A stretch of DNA of 22,265 nt. It comes from a virus. This document shows, piece by piece, positions 21,363 through 22,265 of the stretch (the first letter of the stretch is position 1; each line of letters begins with the position of its first letter). The notes under the pieces are model-generated. The model had not been told where the DNA came from and did no database searches. It saw only the letters and a program-made list of their open reading frames with translations. The stretch lies in the IMG/VR virus record IMGVR_UViG_3300031697_000026, positions 1 through 22,265 of that record. One strand, 5' to 3'. A program made the translations under genes and the position numbers.

Positions 21363-22265
21363 TGATCCACCCCAATCCAGCATCTGATTGTTGTGCGTCT
21401 CTCAAACTTATAGCAGCCTGTGTAGTGTAGGCATCCTTGTTAGTTATAGTGAGTTTGGTAGTCCGGCCTTTGCTATTATCTATTTTATACTTAACAGCCT
21501 TTATTAAAAACTCTCCACTTATGCCCGACCTCTCATCCCTTACTGTAACAAACTGATTAGTACCCCACAACAGCCTATCGCCAAATCCCTGCACAACAAC
21601 TCTATACTCAAAACCTCTGGCCCGCCGAACATTAGACTCCTCCTGTGCTCTTTTTTTACACTCAGCAGAACTGCTTGACTCTTCCTCCATTTTTATTTCC
21701 AACACCCTATGACCTGTAATAGACAAGTCCACAGTACTACCCTCAGCGTCTACCTCATTATTGCCCCAACCGTCAGCACTTTGAGCTTTACACGTATACA
21801 AGCCGAACCTGCTGGAGATGTCGTATTTAGTTCTGTAGTCTATAACATTATTTCTGTTGCTGCCTGCACTATCAGAGAATAGATTAATTAGATTATTGCC
21901 TGTCTTGATTCCTGCTGCTTTGAAAAAAACCAAATTACCTACGTTATCCGTATTCAAAAACAGTTGTCTCTTGCGGCAATACTTTTGTAAAAAAGATATG
22001 GCGGTCTGGCCTGTTTTACATGCAACTATTTCCTCTTCAGTAAAAGGTTCTATCTTGCTCCCAGAAGAATTTATAACTCCTATTTGGTTTGACAGTCCCA
22101 TAGACCGTATTATCTTTCCTGCGATATCAAAGATATTAACACCCTCGCTATATACCTTACTATCGTCCGGCACCGTACTGTCTATCAAATCCCCTGTAAT
22201 ATCCCTACCGGCTATTGTTATATCGTCTGAAAAAGCATCCCCCTCTAATGACGTTGTATAACAAT
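21355..22265 (-). CDS. Mu gp44/P-like baseplate hub protein, 5' part outside the window
   Basis: The reading frame is open to the right edge of the window, so the protein is incomplete at its N-terminus. 303 codons are visible. The segment DDITIAGRDITGDLIDSTV (just before and after codon 22188) and FDIAGKIIRSMGL match the P/gp44 and gpD-like hub family, in which an SGR-T-DLVD motif is conserved. The C-terminal part (WGTNQFVTVRDERSGISGEFLIKAVKYKI) is also typical. In Mu this protein forms the hub that holds the spike, and the spike gene follows here with an 8-nt overlap. An in-frame TTG at 22188 is not the true start, because family-like sequence continues upstream of it. Confidence 0.85.
   Translation of the reverse strand, partial: CYTTSLEGDAFSDDITIAGRDITGDLIDSTVPDDSKVYSEGVNIFDIAGKIIRSMGLSNQIGVINSSGSKIEPFTEEEIVACKTGQTAISFLQKYCRKRQLFLNTDNVGNLVFFKAAGIKTGNNLINLFSDSAGSNRNNVIDYRTKYDISSRFGLYTCKAQSADGWGNNEVDAEGSTVDLSITGHRVLEIKMEEESSSSAECKKRAQEESNVRRARGFEYRVVVQGFGDRLLWGTNQFVTVRDERSGISGEFLIKAVKYKIDNSKGRTTKLTITNKDAYTTQAAISLRDAQQSDAGLGWIND

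Noticed and set aside
21363-21383. Upstream ATG for the spike gene
   Set aside because: No ribosome-binding site, and a 29-nt overlap. ATG 21362 has GGGGTGGA and a short overlap.

Overview
The window is part of a tailed-phage (or prophage) genome of the contractile-tailed, Mu-like myovirus type. Two blocks converge near position 14,790. Positions 1-14,754 are read on the + strand and carry a self-sufficient DNA replication and recombination module. Positions 14,825-22,265 are read on the - strand and carry baseplate, tail-fibre and portal genes. I saw no rRNA, tRNA, CRISPR array, insertion sequence or integrase. The host cannot be named. Base composition is moderately AT-rich, AGA/AGG and ATA codons are used freely, ribosome-binding sites are canonical, and the Mu-type baseplate genes are most familiar from phages of Gram-negative bacteria.

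Replication block. The order is: HTH-like protein, small unknown, NrdR-like zinc ribbon, an unknown 270-aa protein in the position of a single-strand binding protein, terminator, primase-polymerase/SF3-type helicase, two small coupled genes, Cas4/RecB-like nuclease with long extra domains, SNF2-type helicase, zinc-finger protein, small helical protein, family A DNA polymerase with proofreading domain, membrane protein, cysteine-peptidase-like protein, small unknown, NUMOD4/HNH endonuclease, RuvC-like resolvase and a small zinc-ribbon protein. Many genes overlap by ATGA or TAATG, which suggests translational coupling in a long operon. The proteins fit together as primer synthesis and unwinding (primase-helicase), chain extension (PolA), end processing and recombination (nuclease, SNF2 helicase) and branch resolution (RuvC-like).

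Structural block. Read right to left, the genes follow the phage Mu order: gp44/P-like hub protein (cut by the window edge), gp45/V-like spike, gp46-like, gp47/J-like, gp48-like and a tail fibre-like protein. A PBSX-type portal gene follows, which is an unusual place for a portal. A hairpin followed by a T-rich tract closes this operon.

Most notable points: (1) the DNA polymerase starts with two tandem DUF4031-like domains, and its O-helix has Leu where E. coli Pol I has Phe762; (2) at three loci, short genes are bracketed by direct repeats that are themselves translation-start regions (39, 75 and 26 nt), as if genes were added by recombination at ribosome-binding sites; (3) one beta-rich module of about 70 residues is present three times in two different baseplate proteins, and a LamG-like domain is inserted in the gp48 homologue; (4) the Cas4-like nuclease is fused to an Ala/Pro linker, a four-Cys knuckle and an unrecognised C-terminal domain. 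All calls come from reading the sequence; no database search was made.
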